The notes: generated by a model not told the origin, from the sequence alone. A stretch of DNA of 57,814 nucleotides from an uncultured Sphingomonas sp. (GCA_913777325.1 CAJYSA010000048.1:1-57814); one strand, 5' to 3'. Shown: positions 8,997 through 18,192, counted from the first letter of the stretch. Made by a program: numbers and translations.

Positions 8997-10802
8997 CTAC
9001 TTGCCCCCGCCCTTGACCCAATCAGCGATCTTCTTCTCCAGCACCGGCATCGGCAGCGCGCCGGTATCCAGCACCTGCGCATGGAACTTGCGCGGGTCGA
9101 ACCGTGCGCCCAGCTTCTTCTCGGCGTCGGCCTTCACGCGCGAGATCGTCAGTTGCCCGATCTTGTACGCCAGCGCCTGCCCAGGGATCGCGATGTAGCG
9201 CTCGACCTCCGCCGTCGCATCGGTGCGCGACATCGGCGAGTTGGCGAGCATATAGTCGATCGCCTGATCGCGGCTCCAGCCCTTGGCATGGATGCCGGTA
9301 TCGACGACCAGCCGCATCGCGCGCAGCATCTCGTCGTTCAGCCCACCCATCCGCTGATACGGATCGGTTTCCATGCCGAGCTGCGGCCACAGCGTCTCCG
9401 AATAAAGTGCCCAACCCTCCACATAGGCGGTGTTCCCGCCGAAGCGCATGAACGCGGGCAGCGCGTCATTCTCCTGCGCCAGGCTGATCTGGAAATGATG
9501 CCCCGGCACCGCCTCGTGCAGGTACAGCGTCTCCATCTCCCACATGTAGCGGCTCGGCAAGTCGTAGGTGTTGTAATAGAACACCCCCGGTCGCGATCCG
9601 TCCGGGGTGCCGGGCTGATACGAGCCACCCGCGTCGGTCTTCTCCTTGAAGGCCGGGACCGGGCGGATCTCCAGCTTCGACTTCGGGATCAGCGAGAATT
9701 GCTCGCGGACGCGCGCATCGACGCGCCGCCCGATCGCCTCATACCCGTCGCGCAATTGCGCTGCCGACGATGGCTGGAACTGCTTGTCGGTGCGCAGGAA
9801 CGCGAAGAACTGGGACAAATTGCCCTTGAAGCCGACCTTCGCCTTTTGCGCCTCCATCGCGCGCGTGATCCGCGCGACTTCCGAGAGGCCGAGCTTGTGG
9901 ACGGCATCCGCCTTCAGCGGCAGCGTGGTGTTCGATTCGATCAGATAGTCGTACAGCTTCGCGCCACCGGGCATCGCCGACAGCCCGACGCTGTCGCGCG
10001 CGACGGGCAGGTAATCGGTGCGAAGGAAGTCGCGCAGCCGCGTTTGCGCCGGGTTCAGCACGTCGGCGATCTGCTGCGCATAGGCCGTGCGCAGCCGGGT
10101 CTGGTCGGCAGCCGGGATGCCGTCCGGGAACGTCTTGACCGGACCGTAGAACGGCGACGCCTCGACCCCACCCGCGAGCAGATTGTCGAGCTGGCCGATC
10201 ATGTTGCGCACGACCAGCTTGGGCTGGACGACCCGGCTCTTCATCCCCTCGCGGAAACGCGCGATCGCGGCGTCGAGCTGCGCGGCATATTGCGCATTGC
10301 GCTTCAGGTTGTTGTCATAGTCCGCGACCGTCTTGAACGGGGCCGCGCCCTGCCCGGACGCCAGTTCGGGATAGAAGGTGTGGATACCGTAGAAATGGTC
10401 GAGCGGGCGGACGATCTGCACCGCGATCAGATCGGGCGCGAAGCCGCGCAGGTTCAGCTCCGCCTGCTGCTTGAAGACGTCATAGGCGATCTGGTCGACC
10501 GGGGTCAGCCGGGCACGGTCGATGGTCGCGAGCGCGGCCAGGTCGCGCCGCGTCGCCGCCTCCTCGGCGGCGAGATGCGCGTCGGAGAAGAAGTCGCCGA
10601 GCTGGTCGGCATAACGCATGTCGCCGCGAAACAAGGCCTGTACCGGATTGCGGCGCAGGCTGCCCTCGTCGCTGTCGTGGAACAGCTGGCGGAGACGGGC
10701 GTCGGCGGTGCTGGCCGTGGCGGCCGGGGCTGCAGGCGCCTGCGCCAGCGTCGGCACCGCCACGGAGGCGAGCAGCAGGGCTGCGGTGATCGAGAAACGC
10801 AT
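8997..10802 (-). CDS. DUF885 family exported protein, probable zinc carboxypeptidase-like hydrolase
   Basis: 601 residues beginning with a clear Sec signal peptide (MRFSITAALLLASVAVPTLA, cleavage after AQA likely), so it is probably periplasmic. The family DUF885 carries a metal-binding HExxxGHH-like motif, seen here as LHEAVPGHHF with the first His at about residue 429. The downstream region YVEGWALYSE supplies the expected acidic ligand. Members are thought to be metallohydrolases related to M32-like carboxypeptidases, but a substrate has not been assigned for most. It stands alone on its strand between repeats, downstream of the Fo operon. Confidence 0.88.
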   Translation of the reverse strand: MRFSITAALLLASVAVPTLAQAPAAPAATASTADARLRQLFHDSDEGSLRRNPVQALFRGDMRYADQLGDFFSDAHLAAEEAATRRDLAALATIDRARLTPVDQIAYDVFKQQAELNLRGFAPDLIAVQIVRPLDHFYGIHTFYPELASGQGAAPFKTVADYDNNLKRNAQYAAQLDAAIARFREGMKSRVVQPKLVVRNMIGQLDNLLAGGVEASPFYGPVKTFPDGIPAADQTRLRTAYAQQIADVLNPAQTRLRDFLRTDYLPVARDSVGLSAMPGGAKLYDYLIESNTTLPLKADAVHKLGLSEVARITRAMEAQKAKVGFKGNLSQFFAFLRTDKQFQPSSAAQLRDGYEAIGRRVDARVREQFSLIPKSKLEIRPVPAFKEKTDAGGSYQPGTPDGSRPGVFYYNTYDLPSRYMWEMETLYLHEAVPGHHFQISLAQENDALPAFMRFGGNTAYVEGWALYSETLWPQLGMETDPYQRMGGLNDEMLRAMRLVVDTGIHAKGWSRDQAIDYMLANSPMSRTDATAEVERYIAIPGQALAYKIGQLTISRVKADAEKKLGARFDPRKFHAQVLDTGALPMPVLEKKIADWVKGGGK

Positions 10803-10842
10803 CGTCGGGCTTCCTTACAGGCGGATGACGTTGAATCGATAC

Positions 10843-10917
10843 GTCATTGCGAGCGTAGCGAAGCAATCCACGGCCGGATCACGACGCCCTGGATTGCTTC
10901 GCTACGCTCGCAATGAC
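10843..10917. repeat. Palindromic repeat family A, copy 2
   Basis: 75-bp palindrome with arms GTCATTGCGAGCGTAGCG and CGCTACGCTCGCAATGAC around a 20-odd base centre. It lies between the start of the DUF885 gene and the end of the Fo operon, 53 nt past the stop codon of the b-subunit gene. It may form the 3' end of that operon's transcript. Confidence 0.92.
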
Positions 10918-10969
10918 GAAATATGGTCCCGACAACGCCCGCGGTCGGCAGGCGCGAAGATCGGTCAGC

Positions 10970-11581
10970 TCAGTTGAGGCGTCCCACGCCCGAGATCGCG
11001 CGGTCGACCAACGCGCGGTCGGCGTCCGCACCGTGCCGCTCCGCGATCAGCGCGGCGGCGGCGGCGGTCGCGGCCTCGGCGGTGCGGGCGCGAACCTCGG
11101 CGACCGCGGCGCGCTCGGCGGCGGCGATCTTGTCCTCGGCCATCCGTGCGCGACGCTCCATCAGCGCCTCGGTATCGGCCTTCGCCTTGGCGACGATCGC
11201 GGCAGCCTCATGATGCGCCAGCTCGCGCATCTTGGCGGCATCCGCCTCGGCACCGCGCGCGCGGGCGGCATATTCGTCACGAAGCGCCTCGGCTTCCTTG
11301 CGGAGCGCGGCGGCCTCGTCGAGCTGGTGGCGGATCTCGCCGATGCGCTTGTCGAGCATCGCGCCGATCGCCGCCGGCACCTTCATCACGGCCATGCCGA
11401 TCAGCACCACCAACGCGGCGATGCCGACCCAGCCGGTGTCGTTGAAGCCGAGCGCGGTCGGCGCGGCATGCGATTCGCCATCGCCCGCACTGGTGCCGGC
11501 GTGGATGCCGCTGCCGTTGGCCATGTCCTGGCCCTCGAGCGGCTGTGCCTCGATATCGTGGACGAGCGGGGAATTAGCCAT
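10970..11581 (-). CDS. atpF: ATP synthase Fo subunit b
   Basis: 203 residues: a 50-residue hydrophilic Gly/Ser-rich N-terminal extension, one membrane helix (VGIAALVVLIGMAVMKV, about 52-68), then a long charged, Ala-rich coiled coil. That is the layout of the b subunit that forms half of the peripheral stalk. It is last in the operon and overlaps the b' gene by 8 nt. The N-terminal extension is longer than in enteric b subunits; a second in-frame ATG at residue 20 (MANGSGIH) could be the real start. No F1 genes follow, so F1 is encoded elsewhere, as usual in this group. Confidence 0.9.
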   Translation of the reverse strand: MANSPLVHDIEAQPLEGQDMANGSGIHAGTSAGDGESHAAPTALGFNDTGWVGIAALVVLIGMAVMKVPAAIGAMLDKRIGEIRHQLDEAAALRKEAEALRDEYAARARGAEADAAKMRELAHHEAAAIVAKAKADTEALMERRARMAEDKIAAAERAAVAEVRARTAEAATAAAAALIAERHGADADRALVDRAISGVGRLN

Positions 11582-12068
11582 GGTTCAGCTGCCTGCGCAC
11601 CGCTTCGTTCGCGGCTTCCGGGGGAATGGCGACGCCCGAGAGACGCTGGACCAGTTCCTGCGCCGCCTCGGCGGCGATCGTCTGGACATTGACCATCGCG
11701 GTCGCCTTGGCATTGCCGATCGCGATATCGTGGTGCGCGATACGCTCCGACAGGTCGGCATCGGCGGCGCGCAACTGCGCCTCGCTGGCGGCCACCGCAT
11801 TCGCCTTGGCAGCGGCGACCTCCGCCTGCGCGGCGGCGCGGGCGGTGTCCATGTCGGCGTTCCAGGCCGCCTCGGTCCGATCGGCCTCGACCCGTGCCGC
11901 CTCGGCGGTGGCGAGATCCTGCGCGATCTTCGATTCACGCAGCTCCATCACGCCCTGCACCCTGGGCACCATCATCTTGCCGATCCCAAAATACAGGATC
12001 CCGAAGGTGATGAGCAGCCAGAAGAGCTGAGAAGCGTAGGTGGCGGCGATCTGACTGATTTGCGGCAT
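11574..12068 (-). CDS. atpG: ATP synthase Fo subunit b'
   Basis: 164 residues from the ATG at 12068 (MPQISQIAATYASQLFWLL). One N-terminal membrane helix (FWLLITFGILYFGIGKMMV) precedes the motif VPRVQGVMELRESKIAQDL and a long amphipathic coiled coil. This is the b' type of second stalk subunit found in alphaproteobacteria and photosynthetic bacteria. An AAGGGA Shine-Dalgarno precedes this ATG, which favours it over a 9-residue extension. It sits between the c and b genes and overlaps b by 8 nt. Confidence 0.92.
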   Translation of the reverse strand: MPQISQIAATYASQLFWLLITFGILYFGIGKMMVPRVQGVMELRESKIAQDLATAEAARVEADRTEAAWNADMDTARAAAQAEVAAAKANAVAASEAQLRAADADLSERIAHHDIAIGNAKATAMVNVQTIAAEAAQELVQRLSGVAIPPEAANEAVRRQLNHG

Positions 12069-12137
12069 GCCGGTCCCTTGGCTGGTCGTCGTCACACTGG
12101 CCCGGCCCGCGCGAACGCCGGCCGGGCAAGTTTCATG

Positions 12138-12365
12138 TTACGCGACGAACACCAGGATGATCATCGTCACGAAGGCGAGCAGGCCCAGAAGCTCGGCACC
12201 GGCGAAGCCGATGAACAGGCGGCCCTGCTGGCCGTCGGCGGCACCCGGGTTACGCAGCGCGCCTTCGAGGAAGGCGGCGAACACGTTGCCCACGCCCAGC
12301 GCGGCGATGCCCATGCCGATCGCAGCGAGACCAGCACCCAGCAGCTTGGCGGCGTTTGCGTCCAT
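12138..12365 (-). CDS. atpE: ATP synthase Fo subunit c
   Basis: 75 residues forming two membrane helices joined by a polar loop (LRNPGAADGQQGRL), the classic c-ring hairpin. The ion-carrying carboxylate is Glu58 in GFAGAELLGLLAF. No extra Na+-site signature is evident, so protons are the likely ion. The gene is preceded by a GGGAG Shine-Dalgarno and lies 42 nt after atpB. A 69-nt spacer separates it from b'. Confidence 0.97.
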   Translation of the reverse strand: MDANAAKLLGAGLAAIGMGIAALGVGNVFAAFLEGALRNPGAADGQQGRLFIGFAGAELLGLLAFVTMIILVFVA

Positions 12366-12407
12366 GATAAAAACTCCCGTTCGAAAAATCAGTGGTGGAA
12401 AAGAAAC

Positions 12408-13196
12408 TCAGTGCAGGTTGACCGCGTCGTTCAGATAGACGCTGGTCAAGAGCGCGAAGACGTACGCCTGGATGGCCGCGACCAGCAGCTCCAGCAGCGT
12501 GATGCCGATCATCAGCACGAAGCTGGGCAGCGACACGATCGCCATATAGCCCGGCCCCATGTTGATGCCGTTGATGACGAACGCCGCCAGCACCTTCAGC
12601 AGGATGTGCCCCGCGGTCATCGCGACGAACAGTCGCAGCCCCAGCGAGAACGGGCGAACGAGGAAGCTCAGCAGCTCGACGACGAAGATCAGCGGGATCA
12701 TCGGCACCGGGGTGCCATGCGGCACGAACAGGCTGAAGAAGTGGAAGCCGTGCTTGCCGAAGCCGACGATCAGCACGATCGAGAAGCTGATGATCGCCAG
12801 CACGCCGGTGACGGTCAGGTGGCTGGTGACCGTGAACGGATGCCAGCCCGGCACGACGCCGACCGGCGACAGGCCCCACAGGTTGGCGAACAGGATGAAC
12901 ATGAACAGCGAGAAGACGTAGGGGACGAAGCGCTTGCCCTCCGGCCCAACGTTCGAGGTCAGCATGTTCTGGACGAAGCCGGTGAAGCCCTCCACCGCCG
13001 CCTGCCACCGACCGGGGACCAGCTCGCGCTTCATCCCGCCCAGCATGAACACCCACAGGCAGACGAGCGTGATGACCATCCACAAGGCGGAGTTGGTGAA
13101 CGCCAGGTCATGGCCGCCCACGATCCAGGGCCGACCGAGCACAGGCTCGATCAGGAACTGGTGCATCGGATCGATCTTGCCGCCTTCTGCCGCCAC
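12408..13196 (-). CDS. atpB: ATP synthase Fo subunit a
   Basis: About 262 residues with five or six membrane helices. The essential arginine lies in the conserved helix FSLGLRLFVAMTAGHILLK, and the last helix has the expected LLELLVAAIQAYVFALLTS. Subunit a forms the half-channels for proton flow against the c-ring. The GTG at 13196 (followed by AAEGGKIDPMHQF) best fits related proteins. In-frame GTG at 13217 and TTG at 13226, the latter overlapping the atpI stop, are alternatives. Confidence 0.93.
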   Translation of the reverse strand: MAAEGGKIDPMHQFLIEPVLGRPWIVGGHDLAFTNSALWMVITLVCLWVFMLGGMKRELVPGRWQAAVEGFTGFVQNMLTSNVGPEGKRFVPYVFSLFMFILFANLWGLSPVGVVPGWHPFTVTSHLTVTGVLAIISFSIVLIVGFGKHGFHFFSLFVPHGTPVPMIPLIFVVELLSFLVRPFSLGLRLFVAMTAGHILLKVLAAFVINGINMGPGYMAIVSLPSFVLMIGITLLELLVAAIQAYVFALLTSVYLNDAVNLH

Positions 13197-13222
13197 TGCC
13201 GGGTTCCCGCTTCTCACATACG

Positions 13223-13555
13223 TCAAGCGTCCGGGACGTCCGGACGCTTGCTCGTCAACCGAATGATCTGCCTGAACGCCACCGCGATTCCGAGGAACAG
13301 CATGACGATCAGCCCCCAGGGCGCGGTGCCGAACCAGCGGTCGAAAAGCCAGCCGATCAGCGCCGATCCGACCAGACTTCCAATCAGGGCGGCGAGCACG
13401 CGATTGCCGAGCGAATACCCCGCATCCGCGCCGTCGCGCACCGTCCCCTGCCGAATCGCTTCATCCCGACGCGCCTGTTCCAGTCGACGATCGAGCTGTG
13501 TCAGGCGCGGGTCGTCCGCGTCGTGGAAATCCCGTCCGGAACCGTTCTCCGCCAC
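13223..13555 (-). CDS. atpI: AtpZ/AtpI family protein
   Basis: 110 residues: a charged N-terminal half rich in Arg and Asp (LDRRLEQARRDEAIRQG), then two membrane helices (GNRVLAALIGSLVGSALIGW and APWGLIVMLFLGIAVAFRQI). This is the AtpI/AtpZ pattern of small Fo-operon leaders that assist c-ring assembly or Mg2+ entry. It is first in the Fo operon. The function is assigned by position and topology, since sequence identity in this family is low. Confidence 0.88.
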   Translation of the reverse strand: MAENGSGRDFHDADDPRLTQLDRRLEQARRDEAIRQGTVRDGADAGYSLGNRVLAALIGSLVGSALIGWLFDRWFGTAPWGLIVMLFLGIAVAFRQIIRLTSKRPDVPDA

Positions 13556-13721
13556 GCAGCCACCCTCACCCGGTTATCGTTGCCGCCGGGAGAGGACGCG
13601 CGCGGTCGGCGAGCAGCCCCGCCAAGGCCCGGTCCGGTTAGACGGGGGGTCGGGGGGTGTCAACCACGCACGAACGCGCGGGCTTCACCGATTTGTCATC
13701 GATGCGACCGGCGGGCGGGCG
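13556..13721 (-). promoter_or_regulatory. Intergenic region carrying the probable Fo operon promoter
   Basis: 166 nt between the end of ydbL and the start of atpI, both on the minus strand. This is the only non-coding space that could hold the promoter of the five-gene Fo operon. I could not pick a convincing -35/-10 pair by eye, so the assignment rests on position. Confidence 0.4.
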
Positions 13722-14099
13722 CTAGACGCAGCGCGGGTCGCGTTGCGGCGCCCCGGCGCCGCGCGTCTCCCACGTGCCATCGGGCGCGCGATATTTCTCG
13801 CCCGGCTTTGTCTGTAGGATCAGGTTGCAGCCGCTGGTGAACGCCAGTTGCTCCACCGTCGCGCCCGACGCCTGCGCCTTCTGCGTATAAGCGGCCTTGC
13901 GCTGGATGTTGATGTTGCTGACCAGCGCGCGCAGCGACGCCGATCCGCTGCCCACCACGCCCAGGTAGCCGTCGGGCTGTTCGCCCACCTCGCCGGCGGC
14001 GCGCGCGGCGGCATAGGCCGGATCGCGCTGCGCCCAGGCGGCGACCGGGATCGCGACCGCGGCCAGCGCGGCGATCAAGACAAGGCTCTTCATACGCAT
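13722..14099 (-). CDS. ydbL: YdbL family (DUF1318) periplasmic protein
   Basis: 125 residues with a Sec signal peptide (SLVLIAALAAVAIPVAAWA, cleavage after AQR region). The mature part has the DUF1318 pattern AAGEVGEQPDGYLGVV and LVSNINIQRKAAY. YdbL is encoded with YdbH and YnbE in enterobacteria and is a periplasmic partner of that intermembrane lipid transport pair. Here the three genes occur in the order ydbH, ynbE, ydbL with a 4-bp overlap and then a 3-nt gap, so they form one operon. The C-terminus (GAPQRDPRCV) ends with a second Cys besides the one in SGCNLIL, so a disulfide is possible. Confidence 0.9.
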   Translation of the reverse strand: MRMKSLVLIAALAAVAIPVAAWAQRDPAYAAARAAGEVGEQPDGYLGVVGSGSASLRALVSNINIQRKAAYTQKAQASGATVEQLAFTSGCNLILQTKPGEKYRAPDGTWETRGAGAPQRDPRCV

Positions 14100-14102
14100 G
14101 GC

Positions 14103-14318
14103 TTAGAAAATCCCCGGGTTCTGCTGGATCAGCGACTTGGCCTCATTGTCGAGGCGGTACACCACTTCCTGCGTCACATTGATGTTGAGGTTGATCTGGA
14201 TCGGCTTGTCGGGGGCGGAAATGTTCACGCACCCGCCCAGTCCGCCGCCCAGCATCAGCATCGCGATCAGGGTATAGGTCGTGGGGCGCATCGCGTTCGT
14301 CAATCCTGTCGGCATCAT
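14103..14318 (-). CDS. ynbE: YnbE family outer-membrane lipoprotein
   Basis: 71 residues with a lipoprotein signal: a hydrophobic stretch (YTLIAMLMLGGGLGGC) whose Cys30 is the lipidation site. The short mature part (DKPIQINLNINVTQEVVYRL) is the YnbE signature; in E. coli this small lipoprotein forms a beta-strand extension of YdbH at the outer membrane. The ATG overlaps the ydbH stop in ATGA, so the two are translationally coupled. A second ATG nine codons in (MRPTTYTL, 14291) is an alternative start. Confidence 0.9.
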   Translation of the reverse strand: MMPTGLTNAMRPTTYTLIAMLMLGGGLGGCVNISAPDKPIQINLNINVTQEVVYRLDNEAKSLIQQNPGIF

Positions 14319-17300
14319 GGCTTGTTCTCGCTTGCGGGCGGCTGAACGCCCGTCTTCCGGTTCTGCTCGTCGATCAAGGCTTGCAGGTTGCGCTTCACCA
14401 GCCGCTGCGGATCGTAGAAGCTGGCCGCCGAATCGATCAATCCGCGGAATGGCGCGCGGATCGTAATGTTGAACTGGATCGGCAGGCGCGTCAGCCGGCG
14501 CAACAGGAAGTTGCTCTGCGCACCCTTGCCCTGCTTGATGCCGGTGAAGCGCACCCCGGTCACCATCTCGCCACCCAGCGGACCGTCCATCTGCACGTCG
14601 AGGCTGCGATAGGTCAGCGAGCGGAGCGACTGGAAGGCCAGATTGCCCCAGAAGCCCAGATCCTTCTCGGTCAACTCGCCCAGATACGCGATCGAACCTC
14701 CGCCGGGGCGCGCCACCAGCCGCCCACCCTCGATCCGACCGCCCGACGCATCGAAGGTCATCGGCAGAACGCCGTCGAAGGTGCCGGTGGCGTTCAGATT
14801 CTTGAAGTCGAACTGCTGGAGGAACTTGCCCGCCTCCATACCCTCGACGCGGAACGTCAGCCGCCGTGCCGCATCCGAATCGAAGTCGAGCACGGTCGGG
14901 TCGAGCGTCAGGGTGCCGCCCGCGAACGGCCAGCGCGCGCTGTCGACCTGCACGCGCAGGTTCGGGAGCAGGCGGTAGAGGATGCGCCCGTCGGTCACCG
15001 GAATGCCGGGATTGATCGACGCGACGGTCGCCACCTGATCGGGGGCGCTCACCAATCCCAAAAGATCGGTGAAGTGGATCGTGCCCGCCAGCCCGGTGAC
15101 CGGGCCGAACGCCGCCGCCAGATTCATCGCAGCGGTGGAGAAGGTGCCGGTGCTCACCACCCCATCGGGGCTCCAGCGGATATCGCCCGTGCCGCGGATC
15201 GTGCCGCCGACATCGGCGATCACCCCGAAGGTCAGCCGCGTCAGCAGCTCGGGCTGGAAATCCTTGGTAAAGGTGATGCCCGGCACATTGAGCCTCGCCT
15301 CGCCCGCGCCGCTCGCCAGCCGGTGCGCGATCGTCACGTCGGCCACCGGCGTGCCGGTGGTCGGCTCGGTCAGCGCGCCCGTCGCATGGATTTCGTTGCC
15401 CGCCAGCGCGAAGGCGATGTCGCGCGCCGCCATCGGCTGGAAACGGGGACTCGCGGCCGCGTCGGCGACGCGCAGCGCGCCGGTCAGCGCCAGCCGCCGC
15501 CCGTCGAACGTCCACGCCCCCTCCCCCGCGCTCATCACCAGCGGCACGGTGCCGACCTGACCGCCGCCGCCCGCGAACGTTCCGGCCGCCCCGCCGGGGG
15601 TCAATCGGCCCGCCAGGCGTGTCGCGGTGATCCGCGTCGTCCCGATCAGCGCCGTCACGTCGCCCAGCGCGAAATCGCGGGTCGCGAGCCCCAGCGTCGC
15701 ACCGCCCGCGTCGAGGCGGAACGGCGATCCGCCCAGCGTCCCCGCCAGCCGGGTCGGATCCAGCCGCGCGCCGCCGCGCACCCCGCGCGCCGCGACCTCG
15801 ACCAGCGCCGCGTCACGCGGGCACAGCCGCACCGCGCCATCCGCCAGCGTCAGGCTGGATATCGTCAGCCGCGCGAACGTCACCGGCGTACAGGCACGAT
15901 TGATGCTCAGCCGTCCGCGTCGATCCCAGTCGACCGCGATCGGCGCATGCAAGCGCTCGACGCGACCGCCCGCCAGCGGCCCGCTGACGGTCGCCTCGGT
16001 CATCACCCGCGTCGGCCCGGCGCCACCGGTCGTGAATTGCACCGGGGCGAGCGTCAGCGCGGCGCCGTCCCGCGCATAGGGCTGAACGATCACCACCCCA
16101 TCGATCGCGCCGCCGGGCGTTGGCTGGTCGAGGCGTAGCGCGACACCTGGCAGCCCGCCGCCACCCAGCGTCATCCGCCCCGCCAATTGCACGCCACCCG
16201 GATGCCCGATCGTGACCGACCCCGCCGCCAGGGCGGCGCGCGCGCCGCTCGCCGCCGCTACCGTCGCGCGCTCGATCGTCAACAGCGTCGGCGTGCCCGT
16301 CGACAGGGCAAGGTCGGCATCAACGTGCAGATCGCCGGCGGCGCGCGCCGCATCGCGCATCGCGCCCTCCAGCAAGGGCGCCACCGGCAATCCCGCCGCC
16401 GCCGTGCCGACCGACGCCAGCCGCGCGCGCGGCGGCGCCACGAGCGCGACATGTTGCGCGTCCAACCGCCCCGCCAGCGTCGCACGGGCGCCGTCCAGCC
16501 GCCATTGCCCGGTCCAGCTCGCCGCGCCGCTGCGCGCGCTGGCGGCAAGCGCCTGCGCCGCTTCAACGGTCGCGACTCCCGTCGTCCGATCGGCATCGCC
16601 GCGAAAGCGGGTGGTGCCATGCACCTGCTCCAACGCGACCCCGCCGGTCGCCACGTTCGCCGCCGCCAGATCGATTCGCCCGAACCAGCGGTCGAGCGCG
16701 GGAGACAAGCCGACGTCGAGCCGGGCCGTCGCCCGCTGCGCCATCGTGCCCGCGCACGCGATCGCCGCCGCTCGCGCCGGCCCCGCCAGCCGCGGGGCGG
16801 TGGCGGTGACGCGCACCGCGACATCGGCATCGAGCGCGCGGATCCGGCACCCGCCGGTCGCCAGCGAGGGTGCCTGCGCGCGGATCCGTCCCCGGAAGCC
16901 ATCATCCAGCTGACCGCGTCCGCTGACCCGCAACGCCACCGGGCCGTACGGCGTGTCGAGCGCCACCGCCGCGTCGGCGATATCGGCATGCAACGCAGGC
17001 AGGGAGAATGGCGCACCCGACGAGGACGGCGGCGGCAGCAGCCGGTCGATCGCGCCGAGCGACACGCGTCCGTCGCGCAGCCGGGCCGACAGCCGCACGT
17101 GCCCGGCGCGGAAGCCGATCAATTTGGGGCCGGAGAGCGTCAGGTCGGTCTGCGTCTCGATCCAGTCGGCGGTCAGATCGGGATGGGCAGGATCGCCGAT
17201 CACCACGTCGGTCAGCCGCTGTCGCCCCAGTCCCAGATCGGCGATGCGATACCGCGCGGGCACCTGCTTCTTCGCCAGCGCATCGTCGATCACGCGCGTC

Positions 17301-17392
17301 GCGATCGGCACGCGCGACAGCCACAGACCGCCGCCCGCGGCCAGGGCCAGCACCGATACGGCCACCGCGACACGCCGTCCCGCGCCGCTCAC
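14315..17392 (-). CDS. ydbH: YdbH family intermembrane lipid transport protein
   Basis: 1025 residues: one N-terminal membrane anchor (VAVAVSVLALAAGGGLWL) followed by a very long periplasmic region of beta-rich repeats. The C-terminal part (FSTAAMNLAAAFGPVTGL, GEMVTGVRFTGIKQG) matches the conserved end of YdbH. YdbH belongs with TamB and YhdP to the AsmA-like proteins, which form hydrophobic grooves that carry phospholipids from the inner to the outer membrane. The E. coli homologue is about 880 residues, so this one is longer. It is first in the operon with ynbE and ydbL and divergent from radC. Confidence 0.9.
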   Translation of the reverse strand: MSGAGRRVAVAVSVLALAAGGGLWLSRVPIATRVIDDALAKKQVPARYRIADLGLGRQRLTDVVIGDPAHPDLTADWIETQTDLTLSGPKLIGFRAGHVRLSARLRDGRVSLGAIDRLLPPPSSSGAPFSLPALHADIADAAVALDTPYGPVALRVSGRGQLDDGFRGRIRAQAPSLATGGCRIRALDADVAVRVTATAPRLAGPARAAAIACAGTMAQRATARLDVGLSPALDRWFGRIDLAAANVATGGVALEQVHGTTRFRGDADRTTGVATVEAAQALAASARSGAASWTGQWRLDGARATLAGRLDAQHVALVAPPRARLASVGTAAAGLPVAPLLEGAMRDAARAAGDLHVDADLALSTGTPTLLTIERATVAAASGARAALAAGSVTIGHPGGVQLAGRMTLGGGGLPGVALRLDQPTPGGAIDGVVIVQPYARDGAALTLAPVQFTTGGAGPTRVMTEATVSGPLAGGRVERLHAPIAVDWDRRGRLSINRACTPVTFARLTISSLTLADGAVRLCPRDAALVEVAARGVRGGARLDPTRLAGTLGGSPFRLDAGGATLGLATRDFALGDVTALIGTTRITATRLAGRLTPGGAAGTFAGGGGQVGTVPLVMSAGEGAWTFDGRRLALTGALRVADAAASPRFQPMAARDIAFALAGNEIHATGALTEPTTGTPVADVTIAHRLASGAGEARLNVPGITFTKDFQPELLTRLTFGVIADVGGTIRGTGDIRWSPDGVVSTGTFSTAAMNLAAAFGPVTGLAGTIHFTDLLGLVSAPDQVATVASINPGIPVTDGRILYRLLPNLRVQVDSARWPFAGGTLTLDPTVLDFDSDAARRLTFRVEGMEAGKFLQQFDFKNLNATGTFDGVLPMTFDASGGRIEGGRLVARPGGGSIAYLGELTEKDLGFWGNLAFQSLRSLTYRSLDVQMDGPLGGEMVTGVRFTGIKQGKGAQSNFLLRRLTRLPIQFNITIRAPFRGLIDSAASFYDPQRLVKRNLQALIDEQNRKTGVQPPASENKP

Positions 17393-17502
17393 CCGTGTCG
17401 GATCCGCTGCTGTTGCGCGACGCTCATGCGCGATGAGTCATAGGGCAGGCGACGCGGTCCGCGCAATTGCGCGTCGCGCCGAACCGACCTACCCCATGGC
17501 GC

Positions 17503-18192
17503 ATGGCCGATGACGGGACACGCGCGCTGGATGCCAAGGGCCACCGGGCGCGGTTGCGCGCGCGGCTGCTCGCCGATCCCGATGGGCTGCTGGATCATGA
17601 ACTGATCGAATATCTGCTCGCCCTGGCCATCCCGCGTCAGGATACCAAGCCGCTCGCCAAGGAGCTGCTGCACGAATTCGGCGGCCTGCCGGGGCTGTTC
17701 GCCGCCGACGCCGCTGCGCTGTCGCGCGTGCCCGGCATGGGCGACACCAGCGCGGCGGCGATCCGCATCGCGCACGCCGCCGCGATCCGTTTGGTCCGCG
17801 CGCGCACGCGCGAGGCGCCGATCCTGTCGAACTGGCAGGCACTGGCCGATTACCTTCATGCCGATATGGCGCACGACATGGTCGAACGGTTCCGCGTGCT
17901 GCATCTAAATACCCGCAACATGCTGGTCCGCGACGAGCTGATGGCGCGCGGCACGATCGACGAAGCCGCGGTCCATGTGCGCGAGGTCATCAAGCGCGCG
18001 CTCGATCTCGGCTCGGCGGCGCTGATCCTGGTGCACAACCACCCCTCGGGCGATCCATCGCCCAGCCGCGCCGATGTCGACATCACGCGCGCGATCGTCG
18101 CAGCGGGCAAGCCGCTGAACATCGCGATCCACGATCACCTGATCGTCGGGCTGAACGGGCAGGTCAGCCTGCGCGCCAAGGGGCTGATCTGA
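17503..18192 (+). CDS. radC: RadC family JAB1/MPN-domain protein
   Basis: 229 residues from the ATG at 17503. The N-terminal part has a helix-hairpin-helix (LSRVPGMGDTSAAAIRIAHA). The C-terminal JAMM metalloprotease-like domain shows the metal motif HNHPSGDPSPSRAD with the first His at about residue 178. RadC was named for radiation sensitivity in E. coli, but that link was later withdrawn, and the biochemical role is unsettled. Divergent from ydbH with 110 nt between starts. A TTG-led extension of 12 residues is possible but not supported. Confidence 0.93.
   Translation: MADDGTRALDAKGHRARLRARLLADPDGLLDHELIEYLLALAIPRQDTKPLAKELLHEFGGLPGLFAADAAALSRVPGMGDTSAAAIRIAHAAAIRLVRARTREAPILSNWQALADYLHADMAHDMVERFRVLHLNTRNMLVRDELMARGTIDEAAVHVREVIKRALDLGSAALILVHNHPSGDPSPSRADVDITRAIVAAGKPLNIAIHDHLIVGLNGQVSLRAKGLI

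Noticed and set aside
8844-10916. Long plus-strand frame over the DUF885 gene
   Set aside because: The minus-strand gene has a signal peptide and a metal motif; the plus frame has neither.
11232-13817. Long plus-strand frame across the Fo operon
   Set aside because: It opposes five well-supported ATP synthase genes and shows no protein family.
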